From Pseudomonadota bacterium (GTDB lineage Bacteria > Pseudomonadota > Alphaproteobacteria > Caulobacterales > Caulobacteraceae), in assembly GCA_023445955.1 (NCBI GenBank), contig JAEXJH010000493.1, positions 1 to 9,376 of the forward strand: a stretch of DNA of 9,376 nucleotides, written 5' to 3'. The notes under the pieces are model-generated. The model searched no databases, was not told where the DNA came from, and saw nothing but the letters and a program-made list of their open reading frames with translations. Position 1 is the stretch's first letter; the number at the start of each line of letters is the position of its first letter. Of the stretch, positions 1-6,505 are shown in pieces. The position numbers and the translations under genes were made by a program.

Positions 1-534
1 GTCGTGGGCCTCGACGGCGAGCAGGCGCGCGCCGCGACGCTTGGCGGAGAGGCGGCGGCGGAAGGCGGCTTCGACCTCCGGCAGCGGCGGAGCGACGACG
101 GTGCGGGTCTCGACCCGCGCGGGCGCCCGCCGCCAGGCCAGGGCATGGACGACCATGACGGCCAGGGAGATCGGCCACACCTGCCACAGCAGCCGCAGAT
201 AGCCCGCCCAACCGAACGGACCGCCCATGACCAGGTGCTCGGTCGTCAGGACATGCAGCGACACCAGCGGCGTCATCAGCACCGAGACCAGCACCGCACG
301 CCGCCAGGTCTCAGGCAGGCGCGACTCCAGCAGTGCGTCCAGCACGACGCCGATCAGCCCACCGCCGACCATGCAGATCATCCAGTAGACGTAGCGACCG
401 ACCACCGGCGCGCGCTCGGACGCGAAGGGCGCTAGGAAGCCCATCAGCAGGCCGATCGCGGCCATCATGGCGATATCGATCGCCCACCGTTGCGCGACGG
501 CTCTACCCGCTGGAATCGTCGCCTCCCCGTCCAT
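1..534 (-). CDS. Membrane-anchored LytTR-family transcriptional regulator (3' end outside window)
   Basis: Reading the minus strand from ATG 534 gives 178 codons open to the window edge. Residues about 18-155 hold four hydrophobic helices (around 18-37, 46-67, 80-100 and 112-133), then an Arg/Pro-rich linker. From about residue 162 comes RLSAKRRGARLLAVEAHD, the usual beginning of a LytTR DNA-binding domain (compare the family pattern R-L-x(4-6)-A-x-L-L-x-L-E-A-x-D-H-Y). The rest of that domain lies beyond the window. LytTR proteins bind pairs of short direct repeats and activate or repress target genes; membrane-anchored forms without a receiver domain are common in alphaproteobacteria. I chose ATG 534 because the next start, the ATG pair at 468/465, would remove much of the first helix. 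The Shine-Dalgarno sequence (GGGA) is weak and close. It is divergent from the DUF2306 gene, a plausible target. Family assignment is fairly sure; the signal it senses is unknown. Confidence 0.8.
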   Translation of the reverse strand, partial: MDGEATIPAGRAVAQRWAIDIAMMAAIGLLMGFLAPFASERAPVVGRYVYWMICMVGGGLIGVVLDALLESRLPETWRRAVLVSVLMTPLVSLHVLTTEHLVMGGPFGWAGYLRLLWQVWPISLAVMVVHALAWRRAPARVETRTVVAPPLPEVEAAFRRRLSAKRRGARLLAVEAHD

Positions 535-640
535 CCCGTCCCGTTCGCGCAAGCCTGGCGCCATTCGCGAAGCAAGGCCTAGCGAGACGTCGCGCCAGCC
601 GCAACGAGGTTCGACGAACATATCTTGGGATGGACCGATC
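535..640. promoter_or_regulatory. Divergent promoter region with a possible LytTR direct repeat
   Basis: This 106-bp gap separates the two divergent starts. On the minus strand it holds an imperfect direct repeat, GCTTCGCGAATGG (about 561-573) and GCTTGCGCGAACGG (about 541-554). The TTCGCG cores on the plus strand lie 20 bp apart (544-549 and 564-569). Two helical turns is the spacing usual for LytTR dimers, but the sequence does not closely match a published consensus. A second small near-palindrome, GTTCGACGAAC, lies near 610-620. No convincing -35/-10 pair was seen. Confidence 0.35.
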
Positions 641-1270
641 TTGACCGCCACGACCCTGCCGACGCCCCGCTGGCCCGCCCGCCTGTTCTGGGCGCTGATC
701 GCCCTGCTTTCTCTGGGCATCGTCGGCTACGCTTCGCGCTACCTGCTGCACCCGCCGACGACGCCGCAGGAGGCCCTGGGTAATGCGCTGGGCGTGCCGT
801 GGCTGTTCGTCCACGTCACTGGCGCGGTCGTCGCGCTGCTGCTGGGCTCGCTGCAGTTCCTGCCCGGGCTGCGCCGGATCGCCGCCCACCGCTGGATCGG
901 CCGGGTCTATGTGCTGGGCTGCCTGGTCGGCGGCGTGGCGGGACTGGTCCTGGCCCCGGGCTCCTTCGCCGGTCCGATCGCCACCGCCGGCTTCGCCGGC
1001 CTGGGCCTGAGCTGGATCGCCGTGAACCTGCTGGGCTGGCGCGCGGCGATGGACCGACGCTTCGTCGAGCATCGCCGCTGGATGATCCGCTCCTGGGCCC
1101 TGACCCTGGCCGCCGTCACCCTGCGGCTCTACTTGCCGACCGTGCAGGTGCTCGACCTGCCGTTCCTGCCCTGGTACCGCGCGATCTCGTTCCTGTGCTG
1201 GGTTCCCAACCTGCTGGTCGCCGAGGCCTGGCTGCGCAACGATGCGCGGCGCGTATCGGGCCATCATTGA
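641..1270 (+). CDS. DUF2306 family integral membrane protein
   Basis: This 209-aa protein has six predicted transmembrane helices: about residues 14-34, 54-76, 85-105, 111-132, 149-170 and 180-198. Two motifs typical of DUF2306 are visible: AAHRWIGRVY (81-90), and EHRRWMIRSWALTLAAVTLR (143-162), matching the H-x-x-W-M-x-R-x-x-A-L-T-x-A-A-x-T-L-R-L signature. The family's role is not established. Histidines 58, 83 and 144 lie near helix ends and could bind a cofactor such as heme, but this is speculation. I use the TTG at 641 because translation from there begins shortly before the first helix. The in-frame ATG at 467 would add 58 residues of low-quality sequence and overlap the divergent LytTR gene. 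The SD before 641 (GGA/TGGA, 628-634) is weak, so the exact start is uncertain. Divergence from the LytTR regulator suggests regulation by it. Confidence 0.8.
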   Translation: MTATTLPTPRWPARLFWALIALLSLGIVGYASRYLLHPPTTPQEALGNALGVPWLFVHVTGAVVALLLGSLQFLPGLRRIAAHRWIGRVYVLGCLVGGVAGLVLAPGSFAGPIATAGFAGLGLSWIAVNLLGWRAAMDRRFVEHRRWMIRSWALTLAAVTLRLYLPTVQVLDLPFLPWYRAISFLCWVPNLLVAEAWLRNDARRVSGHH

Positions 1271-1388
1271 ATTGCAATGGATTTGCGCGACGATGCCCCT
1301 ATGGTGGCCTGACCAATTCGGAGGGGGCGGAGGTCGAACCTGACGCCCCACCACGCGCAGGCCGACACTCGAAGATCCATTAGGGACG
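1271..1388 (+). promoter_or_regulatory. Upstream region of the cytochrome c gene with operator-like element D
   Basis: It contains GTGGCCTGACCAATT (1304-1318), close to the inverted pattern TTGGYCTGRCCAA seen three more times between the LysR gene and the TonB-dependent receptor. It also shares TTGCAATGGA (1272-1281) and CGACGATGCCCC (1288-1299), in the same order, with 2835-2844 and 2860-2871. A good SD (AGGGAC, 1382-1387) stands just before the cytochrome ATG. The pattern resembles TGGTC-N-GACCA operators of GntR/FadR-type regulators. The cognate protein is unknown. Confidence 0.35.
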
Positions 1389-1685
1389 ATGCTGAGAAAC
1401 CCCCTGAAAAATCCGCTCCTCCTGGGGGCTGTCCTGGCGTGCGGCGTCGCCACCGCCGCGGCCTCTGCGCCTGCCAGCCCGCCGCCCGCCGATCCGGGCA
1501 AGGCCATCGTCAACCGCGCCTGCCAGTCGTGCCACGACCTGGGCATGGTCACCGAGGCCCGTCACACCGCCAAGGAATGGACCAGCGTCGTCAAGCGCAT
1601 GCGCGACAACGGCGCCGATCTCAGCGACGACGACGCCAAGCAGGCGCAGGCCTACCTGGCCAAGGTCTACGGCAAGCCCGGCTGA
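1389..1685 (+). CDS. Small exported c-type cytochrome (single CxxCH)
   Basis: This is a 98-aa protein with a basic N-terminus (R3, K7), a hydrophobic stretch (about 9-26) and a probable signal peptidase I site near ASA-P (27/28). V15-L-A-C18 could instead be a weak lipobox, in which case the protein would be membrane-anchored. The mature part is only about 70 residues and has one heme c site, C45-Q-S-C48-H49. The rest (RHTAKEWTSVVKRMRDNGAD) matches the R-x-T-x-E-W-x-x-V-V-x-x-M-x-x-x-G-A pattern of small heme domains such as those in quinohemoprotein amine dehydrogenases. M71 is the likely sixth heme ligand. It should act as a periplasmic electron carrier; its partner is not in the window. 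The SD (AGGGAC) fixes the start. The gene appears to be transcribed alone, with a strong terminator after it. Confidence 0.85.
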   Translation: MLRNPLKNPLLLGAVLACGVATAAASAPASPPPADPGKAIVNRACQSCHDLGMVTEARHTAKEWTSVVKRMRDNGADLSDDDAKQAQAYLAKVYGKPG

Positions 1686-1699
1686 CCCCTTACGATTTC

Positions 1700-1740
1700 T
1701 CTGGAAGGCCCAAGCTTACTGTTCCCCCAAGCCTTCCAGA
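1700..1740. repeat. Perfect 10-bp inverted repeat with 21-nt loop
   Basis: TCTGGAAGGC (1700-1709) is the exact reverse complement of GCCTTCCAGA (1731-1740). It begins 15 nt after the cytochrome stop codon and just before the intrinsic terminator. Neither strand has a T-run after it, so it is not itself a clear terminator. It may be a 3' UTR hairpin that stabilises the mRNA, or the protein-binding site of a dimer. Confidence 0.5.
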
Positions 1741-1746
1741 AACTCC

Positions 1747-1780
1747 GGCGCCGGACGGTTCGTTCGGCGCCTTTTCTTTT
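1747..1780 (+). terminator. Intrinsic terminator of the cytochrome c gene
   Basis: An 11-bp stem (1747-1757 with 1761-1771, one G-U pair at 1754/1764) closes a 3-nt loop and is followed by TTTTCTTTT (1772-1780). It works in the plus direction. The T-run ends at the first base of the LysR gene's stop codon (1780-1782, minus strand), so the two convergent genes end against each other. Confidence 0.85.
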
Positions 1781-2673
1781 CAGGCTCCGGATCGCAAATC
1801 CTCGCACAGCGCCAGGAAACGCGGCAACACCGGATTGTCGTTCTGCCGCCGCCATAGCATGTGCATCTCCAGCGGCCGCTCCGGCTCGCTCCTCACGGGG
1901 CGGAAGACCACGTTCTCCAGCCGTAGCGGCATGACGCCCTCGGGGACCAGCGCCGCCCCGAAGCCGGCGGAGACCAGCGACAGGATCGTGTGGTTCTGGT
2001 CCAGGTGATAGCTGATCTGCGGCGATACCCCGGCCCGGTCGAACATCGCCGATAGGATCGCGTGGCTGTAGCCGGCCCCCTCGACCGAATACATGATGAA
2101 GGGCCGACGATCGAAATCGCGCAGCTCCAGATGATCCAGCGCCGCCCGCGGATCATCCACGTGGAGGGCGGCGACGAAGGCCTCGGTCTTGAGCGGCAGG
2201 ACGCCGAACTTGCCCTGGTCGATGGGCGGACGCAGCACGGCCACGTCGACGATGTCGGCCAGCAGGGCGTCGCGCTGCACGGCCGAGGCCATCTCCTTCA
2301 GGTGGATGCGCACGTCAGGCAGCGCCTCGGCCGCTCGGCGCAGGATGACCGGCAGGTCCACGAACCCGGCCGAGGCCACGAAGCCCAGGCGGATCACGCC
2401 CGCCTCGCCCTGCCAGGCGCGACGGGTCAGGTTGGTCGCCGTATCGGCCAGGAACAGGATCCGCTTGGCCTCGGGCAGGAAGACCCGCCCGGCCGGCGTC
2501 AGCTTGACGGTGCGGTTGGCGCGCTCGAACAGTTCGACCCGCAGCGTGCGCTCCAGGGCCTGGATCTGGCGGCTGAGTGTGGGCTGGGTGGTGTTGAGAC
2601 GCGCGGCGGCGCGGCCGAAGTGCATCTCCTCGGCGGCGGCCACGAAACATCCCAGCTGGCCGAGCTCCAGCAT
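1780..2673 (-). CDS. LysR-type transcriptional regulator, CatM/BenM-like group
   Basis: This 297-aa protein is a full-length LysR-type regulator. The N-terminal winged HTH (about 3-60) includes the recognition-helix pattern TTQPTLSRQIQALE (28-41) and the wing LTPAGRVFL. A linker helix follows, then the effector-binding domain from about residue 93 (VIRLGFVASAG). The EMASAVQ and LSLVSAGFGAALVPEG motifs match the group containing BenM, CatM and CbbR; S101 and S130 appear to align with effector-contact positions of BenM. I prefer ATG 2673 because it follows GGGAGGA at a 10-nt gap and begins at the usual MLELGQL position; the upstream in-frame ATG (2715) adds 14 atypical residues. It is divergent from the TonB-dependent receptor and probably controls it. 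The inducer is unknown; an aromatic or small organic acid would fit the subgroup, as inference. Confidence 0.92.
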   Translation of the reverse strand: MLELGQLGCFVAAAEEMHFGRAAARLNTTQPTLSRQIQALERTLRVELFERANRTVKLTPAGRVFLPEAKRILFLADTATNLTRRAWQGEAGVIRLGFVASAGFVDLPVILRRAAEALPDVRIHLKEMASAVQRDALLADIVDVAVLRPPIDQGKFGVLPLKTEAFVAALHVDDPRAALDHLELRDFDRRPFIMYSVEGAGYSHAILSAMFDRAGVSPQISYHLDQNHTILSLVSAGFGAALVPEGVMPLRLENVVFRPVRSEPERPLEMHMLWRRQNDNPVLPRFLALCEDLRSGA

Positions 2674-2804
2674 GTGTTGTTGTCCTCCCGGCGGCCGTGA
2701 ACCGCGCGGGGACAATCAAGGGCAAATCGGTCAGCTCCACAAGAGATTGGCCTGACCTGTTTGCAGCATCCGGTAAATGCAATGCGGCTAAACTCGTGCT
2801 TTAG

Positions 2805-2819
2805 ATACGGTTTTCGCAT
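2805..2819. promoter_or_regulatory. Possible LysR-type operator ATAC-N7-GCAT
   Basis: ATAC (2805-2808), seven bases, then GCAT (2816-2819). The known BenM/CatM recognition sequence is ATAC-N7-GTAT, so this matches at seven of eight positions. It lies 132 bp upstream of the start of a regulator of that subgroup. The match is short and could be chance. Confidence 0.35.
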
Positions 2820-2878
2820 GGCTCCATGATAAATTTGCAATGGACCACGATCAACTCCTCGACGATGCTCCGGTCGCA

Positions 2879-2917
2879 CTGGTCAGGCCAATTGATCAAT
2901 TAAGTCAGGCCAATTTG
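2879..2917. repeat. Exact 12-bp direct repeat, probable tandem operator
   Basis: GTCAGGCCAATT occurs at 2882-2893 and again at 2904-2915, a 22-bp period (about two helical turns). The first copy is part of a longer imperfect inverted repeat, CTGGTCAGGCCAAT. A third copy in inverted orientation (ATTGGCCTGAC, 2746-2756) is 132 bp upstream. The arrangement fits cooperative binding of a dimeric regulator to one face of the DNA. Which regulator binds is not shown by the sequence. Confidence 0.55.
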
Positions 2918-3082
2918 CCTCGAACACCTGGTGCGCAAGCTCGCGTCCGATGGGCGAGGGAGCGGGTCAGACGTGCGTAACCTATTCAAAAACAAACAAA
3001 ATGCCGGGCGCTGGCGCAGGACCAGGTCGCCTCAATAACGAGCGGGAGGGGAATCCTGGCTCGATAAAAAAGGGGAGTGACG

Positions 3083-5929
3083 ATGAAGACTCAAAAGAAC
3101 CACGCCGCGCACCGCGCGGCGCTACTGCTTGGCGTCTCGGCCGCAGTGCTGGGCGTCTACGGACAGGCCTTTGCACAGGACGCCGCCAAGCCCGATGACT
3201 CCCAGGTCGTCGAAGCGGTGACGGTGACAGGCTCGCGCATCACCGCGATCGCCACCAACGCGCCGACGCCGGTGACGGTCGTCTCGACCGAACAGATCCA
3301 GCAGACCACGCCCAGCAGCCTGCCGGACGGCCTCAACAAGCTGCCGATCTTCCAGGGCTCGGCGATCCCGACCCGCTCGGGCGACGGCGCCGGCAACCAG
3401 GCCCAGAACGTGCTGGCCCTGCGCGGCTTCGGCACCCAGCGGACCCTGGTGCTGATGGACGGCCACCGCCTGACGCCGTCCAACGCCAACGGCACGGTCG
3501 ATGTCGACTCCATCCCGCAGATGCTGATCAGCCGCGTCGACGTCGTCACCGGCGGCGCCTCGGCCGTCTATGGCTCGGACGCCGTCACCGGCGTGGTCAA
3601 CTTCATCATCGACAAGAAGTTCACCGGCCTGAAGATCGAGGCCAACGCCGGCATCTCCACCTATGGCGACGGCAACAGCTACAAGTTCGGCATCGCCGGC
3701 GGCGCCAGCGTGCTGGGCGGCCGCGGTCACGTGCTGGGCTCGTACCAGCGCCGTGAGACCGACGACGTCTCCAACTTCGACCGCGCCTATGGCCGCGGCG
3801 TCTACACCCTGACCGGAAGCGGCACGGTCGCCGCCCCGTTCACCACCTCGATGAACGTCCGCCGTGGCGACAGCGCCTTCGGCGGCAAGATCACCGCCTG
3901 TACGAACGCGTGCTCGGCGTTGAACCAGCAGTTCATCAGCAACGGGGTGTTGGGTCCGTTCCTGCCCGGCCAGACGACCGGCACCGGCAACCAGAACGTC
4001 GGCGGCGACGGCGCCTATGCCCGCTACACCACCGCCCTGGTGGCCATGCGCCAGGACGAGCTGTTCGGCCGCTTCGACTTTGACCTGACCGACAACGTCC
4101 AGTTCTACGCCCAGGCCTCGTACGCCAACGCCTACTCGGGCGGCTGGCACTTCCCGGTCAAGCTGACCCCCGGCAACGGCCAGGCCAGCACCTTCTACAA
4201 GAACAACCCGTTCCTGAACGCGGCGACGCGCCTGGCGCTGGGCGACAACGGCCTATCGGATGCGACCAACACCTTCCAGATGGGCACCTATATCATCAGC
4301 ACCGGTCCCAAGGGCCTGACCGGTACGCGCAACGTCAACCAGTACACCAACTTCAACACGGGATTGAACGGCACGCTCGGCGACTACCGCTGGGACCTGA
4401 CCTTCACCCACGGCAAGAACGACCTGATGGTCGAGAGCCGCAACAACTCCAACTACCAGAAGCAGTTCGCCGCCCTCGACGCCGTCACGGTCGGCGGCGT
4501 GGTGCAGTGCTACGCCGCCACCCAGGCCGCCACCGCCGCGGCCTACAAGGGCTGCGTGCCGCTGAACGCCTTCGGCCCGACGGCGATCAGCCAGGACGCC
4601 TTCAACTGGTTCACGGCCAACACCCACCAGAACGTCATCAACACTATGGACGACGTGGCCGGCAGCTTCACCGGCACGGCGTTCAACACCTGGGCCGGCC
4701 CGATCAACTTCGCCGTCTCGGGCGAGGCGCGCTGGAACAAGTACACGGTGTGGAGCGACGCCAGCCCGACGGCCACCGTCGACTGCACCGGCCTGCGGAT
4801 CTGCAACCCGGCCCTGGCGCTGTGGGCCCAGCCCGTCTCGGCCAATGTCACGGCCAAGAACAACGTCTGGGAGGTCGCGGGCGAACTGGCCATTCCGCTG
4901 CTGAAGGACCTGCCGCTGGTCAACAGCCTGGATGTGAACCTGGCCGGCCGCTACACCGACTACAGCACCTCGGGCAGCGTCCAGACCTGGAAGGCGGGCC
5001 TGGACTATCGCGTCAACAACAGCCTGCGTTTCCGGGCGACCACGTCGCGCGACATCCGCGCGCCGACGCTGAACGACCTGTTCCAGCCGGTCCAGGCCTC
5101 GGTCAGCGGCTTCGTCGACCTGCACACCTCGACCAGCAGCACGGTGTTCATCTCGACCAAGGGCAATCCCGACCTGGTCCCGGAAGTCGCCCGCACCTAC
5201 ACGGTCGGCGCGGTGTTCACGCCGTCGTTCTTCCCGGGCTTCAGCGCCTCGGTCGACTGGTACAAGATCAGCATGGACAACGCGATCGGCGCGATCGCGG
5301 CCGGGAACAACACCATCCAGCGCCTGTGCGAGGACTCGGGCGGCAGCTCGCAATACTGCACCCTGTTCGAGCGCCCGCTGCCGTTCAGCGACCACACGCC
5401 GGCCAACTTCCCGACCAAGGTCTTCAACCAGAGCCTCAACACGGCCTTCACCGAGATCAAGGGTTGGGACGTCGAGGTCAACTACCGGTTCCAGGCCCTG
5501 GGCGGTTCGTGGACGACGCGCGTGTTCGGCAACTACCAGCCGACCAACGTCTCGCAGGCTTTCCCCGGCGCGCCGCTGACCACGGTCTCGGCTCCGCAGG
5601 CCCGCATCACGGGCACGCTGCGCTACGAGCACGGCGACCTGGCGATCGGCGTCCAGGACCGCTGGCTGGGTGGCTTCAGCAAGATCACCTCGCCCAACCA
5701 GGTGTGGGTCGATCCGGACGTGCGCGCCTTCAACTCGGCCGACATCAATGTCGAGTACAAGCTGGGCCGCGACAAGAACACCACCGCTTATGTCACGATC
5801 CAGAACGTGGCCAACGCCAAGCCCGAGATCGTGCCGCTGGCCGGCTCGATCGGCCTGACGTTCCCGGTCCCTCCAGGCCAGGACATCATGGGCCGCTACT
5901 ACACGGTGGGCGTCCGCGCCCGCTTCTGA
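3083..5929 (+). CDS. TonB-dependent outer-membrane receptor
   Basis: This 948-aa protein transports a scarce substrate across the outer membrane using TonB energy. The signal peptide runs to about A31 (GQAFA-Q). A TonB-box-like stretch VEAVTVTGSRI (43-53) follows. The plug domain (about 60-180) has LALRGFGTQRTLVLMDGHRL (111-130), RVDVVTGGASAVYGSDAVTG and VVNFIIDKKF. The beta-barrel fills the rest and ends in an aromatic residue (YYTVGVRARF), as expected for the BAM signal. Four short Cys pairs, such as CTNAC, DCTGLRIC and LCEDSGGSSQYC, probably form disulfides in surface loops. ATG 3083 is chosen because AGGGGAG ends 5 nt before it; the GTG at 3077 would overlap that SD. Length and plug resemble the many Caulobacter receptors of unknown substrate. 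The divergent LysR gene and tandem operators suggest substrate-responsive control. No transport or catabolic genes for the substrate follow. Confidence 0.93.
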   Translation: MKTQKNHAAHRAALLLGVSAAVLGVYGQAFAQDAAKPDDSQVVEAVTVTGSRITAIATNAPTPVTVVSTEQIQQTTPSSLPDGLNKLPIFQGSAIPTRSGDGAGNQAQNVLALRGFGTQRTLVLMDGHRLTPSNANGTVDVDSIPQMLISRVDVVTGGASAVYGSDAVTGVVNFIIDKKFTGLKIEANAGISTYGDGNSYKFGIAGGASVLGGRGHVLGSYQRRETDDVSNFDRAYGRGVYTLTGSGTVAAPFTTSMNVRRGDSAFGGKITACTNACSALNQQFISNGVLGPFLPGQTTGTGNQNVGGDGAYARYTTALVAMRQDELFGRFDFDLTDNVQFYAQASYANAYSGGWHFPVKLTPGNGQASTFYKNNPFLNAATRLALGDNGLSDATNTFQMGTYIISTGPKGLTGTRNVNQYTNFNTGLNGTLGDYRWDLTFTHGKNDLMVESRNNSNYQKQFAALDAVTVGGVVQCYAATQAATAAAYKGCVPLNAFGPTAISQDAFNWFTANTHQNVINTMDDVAGSFTGTAFNTWAGPINFAVSGEARWNKYTVWSDASPTATVDCTGLRICNPALALWAQPVSANVTAKNNVWEVAGELAIPLLKDLPLVNSLDVNLAGRYTDYSTSGSVQTWKAGLDYRVNNSLRFRATTSRDIRAPTLNDLFQPVQASVSGFVDLHTSTSSTVFISTKGNPDLVPEVARTYTVGAVFTPSFFPGFSASVDWYKISMDNAIGAIAAGNNTIQRLCEDSGGSSQYCTLFERPLPFSDHTPANFPTKVFNQSLNTAFTEIKGWDVEVNYRFQALGGSWTTRVFGNYQPTNVSQAFPGAPLTTVSAPQARITGTLRYEHGDLAIGVQDRWLGGFSKITSPNQVWVDPDVRAFNSADINVEYKLGRDKNTTAYVTIQNVANAKPEIVPLAGSIGLTFPVPPGQDIMGRYYTVGVRARF

Positions 5930-5946
5930 CGATCTGATCAAATGAG

Positions 5947-5965
5947 GGCGGCGAAATCCGCCGTC
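5947..5965 (+). terminator. Weak 3' hairpin after the receptor gene
   Basis: A 7-bp stem (5947-5953 with 5959-5965, one G-U) closes a 5-nt loop (AAATC), beginning 17 nt after the receptor stop. No T-run follows, so it may only protect the 3' end or work together with Rho. Confidence 0.3.
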
Positions 5966-5970
5966 AGCGC

Positions 5971-5996
5971 GTAACCTTTCGGCTCGCCGCCCCGTA
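5971..5996 (+). promoter_or_regulatory. ECF-sigma-type promoter for msrB-dipZ
   Basis: GTAACC (5971-5976) and CGTA (5993-5996) are separated by exactly 16 bp. An AAC-containing -35 and a CGT-type -10 at 16-17 bp are hallmarks of ECF sigma factors. From memory, GTAACC is the -35 described for the heavy-metal-responsive sigma-F regulon of Caulobacter crescentus; I could not check this. Transcription would begin near 6003, giving a leader of about 27 nt before msrB. This fits an envelope-stress operon. Confidence 0.5.
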
Positions 5997-6014
5997 TCTC
6001 CATGCGGGGCGGCG
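5985..6014 (+). repeat. Perfect 10-bp GC-rich inverted repeat before the msrB SD
   Basis: CGCCGCCCCG (5985-5994) and CGGGGCGGCG (6005-6014) are exact reverse complements around a 10-nt loop. It ends 4 nt before the SD GGAGA (6019-6023). In a transcript coming through from the receptor gene it would be a very stable hairpin next to the ribosome binding site. In a transcript starting at the ECF-type promoter only its right arm would be present. No T-run follows. Confidence 0.5.
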
Positions 6015-6029
6015 AAACGGAGATTGGCG

Positions 6030-6494
6030 ATGACGACGCGACGACACCTTCTGGCCACCGGCGCACTGGCGAGCTTCGGCCTGGCCGCCTTCGGCGCGCG
6101 GGCCGAGACCTTCGAGGTCACCCGCAGCGACGCCGACTGGAAGCGCATGCTGCCAGCCGATTCCTACGAGGTGCTGCGCCACGCCCGCACCGAGCGCGCC
6201 GGCACCAGCCCGCTGGACAAGAACTACAAGAAGGGCACGTACAGCTGCCGTGGCTGCGACCTGCCGCTGTTTTCCTCGACCACCAAGTTCGACAGCGGCA
6301 CCGGCTGGCCCAGCTTCTGGCAGCCCCTGCCCAACGCCACGGCCAAGAGCGCCGGCGGCAGCATCATGTACGGGACCGAAATCCACTGCCGACGCTGCGG
6401 CGGGCACCTGGGCCACGTGTTCAACGACGGCCCCAAGCCCACCGGCCTGCGCTACTGCATGAACGGCGTCGCCCTGACCTTCAAGGCCGCCTAG
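6030..6494 (+). CDS. msrB: Tat-exported peptide-methionine (R)-S-oxide reductase
   Basis: This 154-aa enzyme reduces methionine-R-sulfoxide in proteins back to methionine. The N-terminus has a twin-arginine signal (T3-R-R-H-L-L), a hydrophobic stretch and a cleavage site after A25 (GARA-E), so it acts in the periplasm. The MsrB domain fills the rest: structural zinc ligands C73/C76 (CRGC) and C120/C123 (CRRC), GTGWPSF (90-96), GHLGHVFNDGPKP (125-137) and catalytic C143 in RYCMNG. The resolving-Cys position, Cys in the E. coli form DSGCGWPSF, is T91 here. No other Cys exists, so the enzyme needs an external reductant. ATG 6030 follows SD GGAGA by 6 nt. dipZ starts 11 nt after the stop and can be translated from a nearby SD (AGGA overlapping the TAG), so the two form an operon. 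Tat export fits folding with zinc before transport. Confidence 0.95.
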   Translation: MTTRRHLLATGALASFGLAAFGARAETFEVTRSDADWKRMLPADSYEVLRHARTERAGTSPLDKNYKKGTYSCRGCDLPLFSSTTKFDSGTGWPSFWQPLPNATAKSAGGSIMYGTEIHCRRCGGHLGHVFNDGPKPTGLRYCMNGVALTFKAA

Positions 6495-6505
6495 GACCTT
6501 CGCAA

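Larger units (their letters stand above)
2674..3082. promoter_or_regulatory. 409-bp LysR/receptor intergenic control region
   Basis: No gene is seen here. It holds three elements with core GGCCTGAC or its complement (A about 2746-2757, B 2879-2893, C 2903-2917), a CatM/BenM-like half-site pair at 2805-2819, and a perfect palindrome AATTGATCAATT (2890-2901) between B and C. A GCTAAAC at 2787-2793 resembles Caulobacter vegetative -10 sequences but has no well-spaced -35. The receptor's SD is AGGGGAG (3071-3077). The stretch 2985-3002 is unusually A-rich for this genome. Confidence 0.5.

Noticed and set aside
467..640. Longer N-terminus for the DUF2306 protein from ATG 467
   Set aside because: It would run through the divergent LytTR start region and add 58 residues of non-membrane, low-quality sequence before the first helix.
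503..1552. 349-aa open frame on the minus strand
   Set aside because: It covers the DUF2306 gene and the cytochrome start in antisense, with low-complexity Gln/Asp/Arg composition and no domain.
2977..2998. A second GTAACC, upstream of the receptor
   Set aside because: No CGTA or CGAA lies 16-17 bp downstream; the following bases are A-rich, so it lacks an ECF -10.
4253..6148. 631-aa open frame on the minus strand
   Set aside because: It lies antisense to the receptor gene, is rich in Arg, Val, Asp and Gly as expected of a GC-rich shadow frame, and has no recognisable domain.
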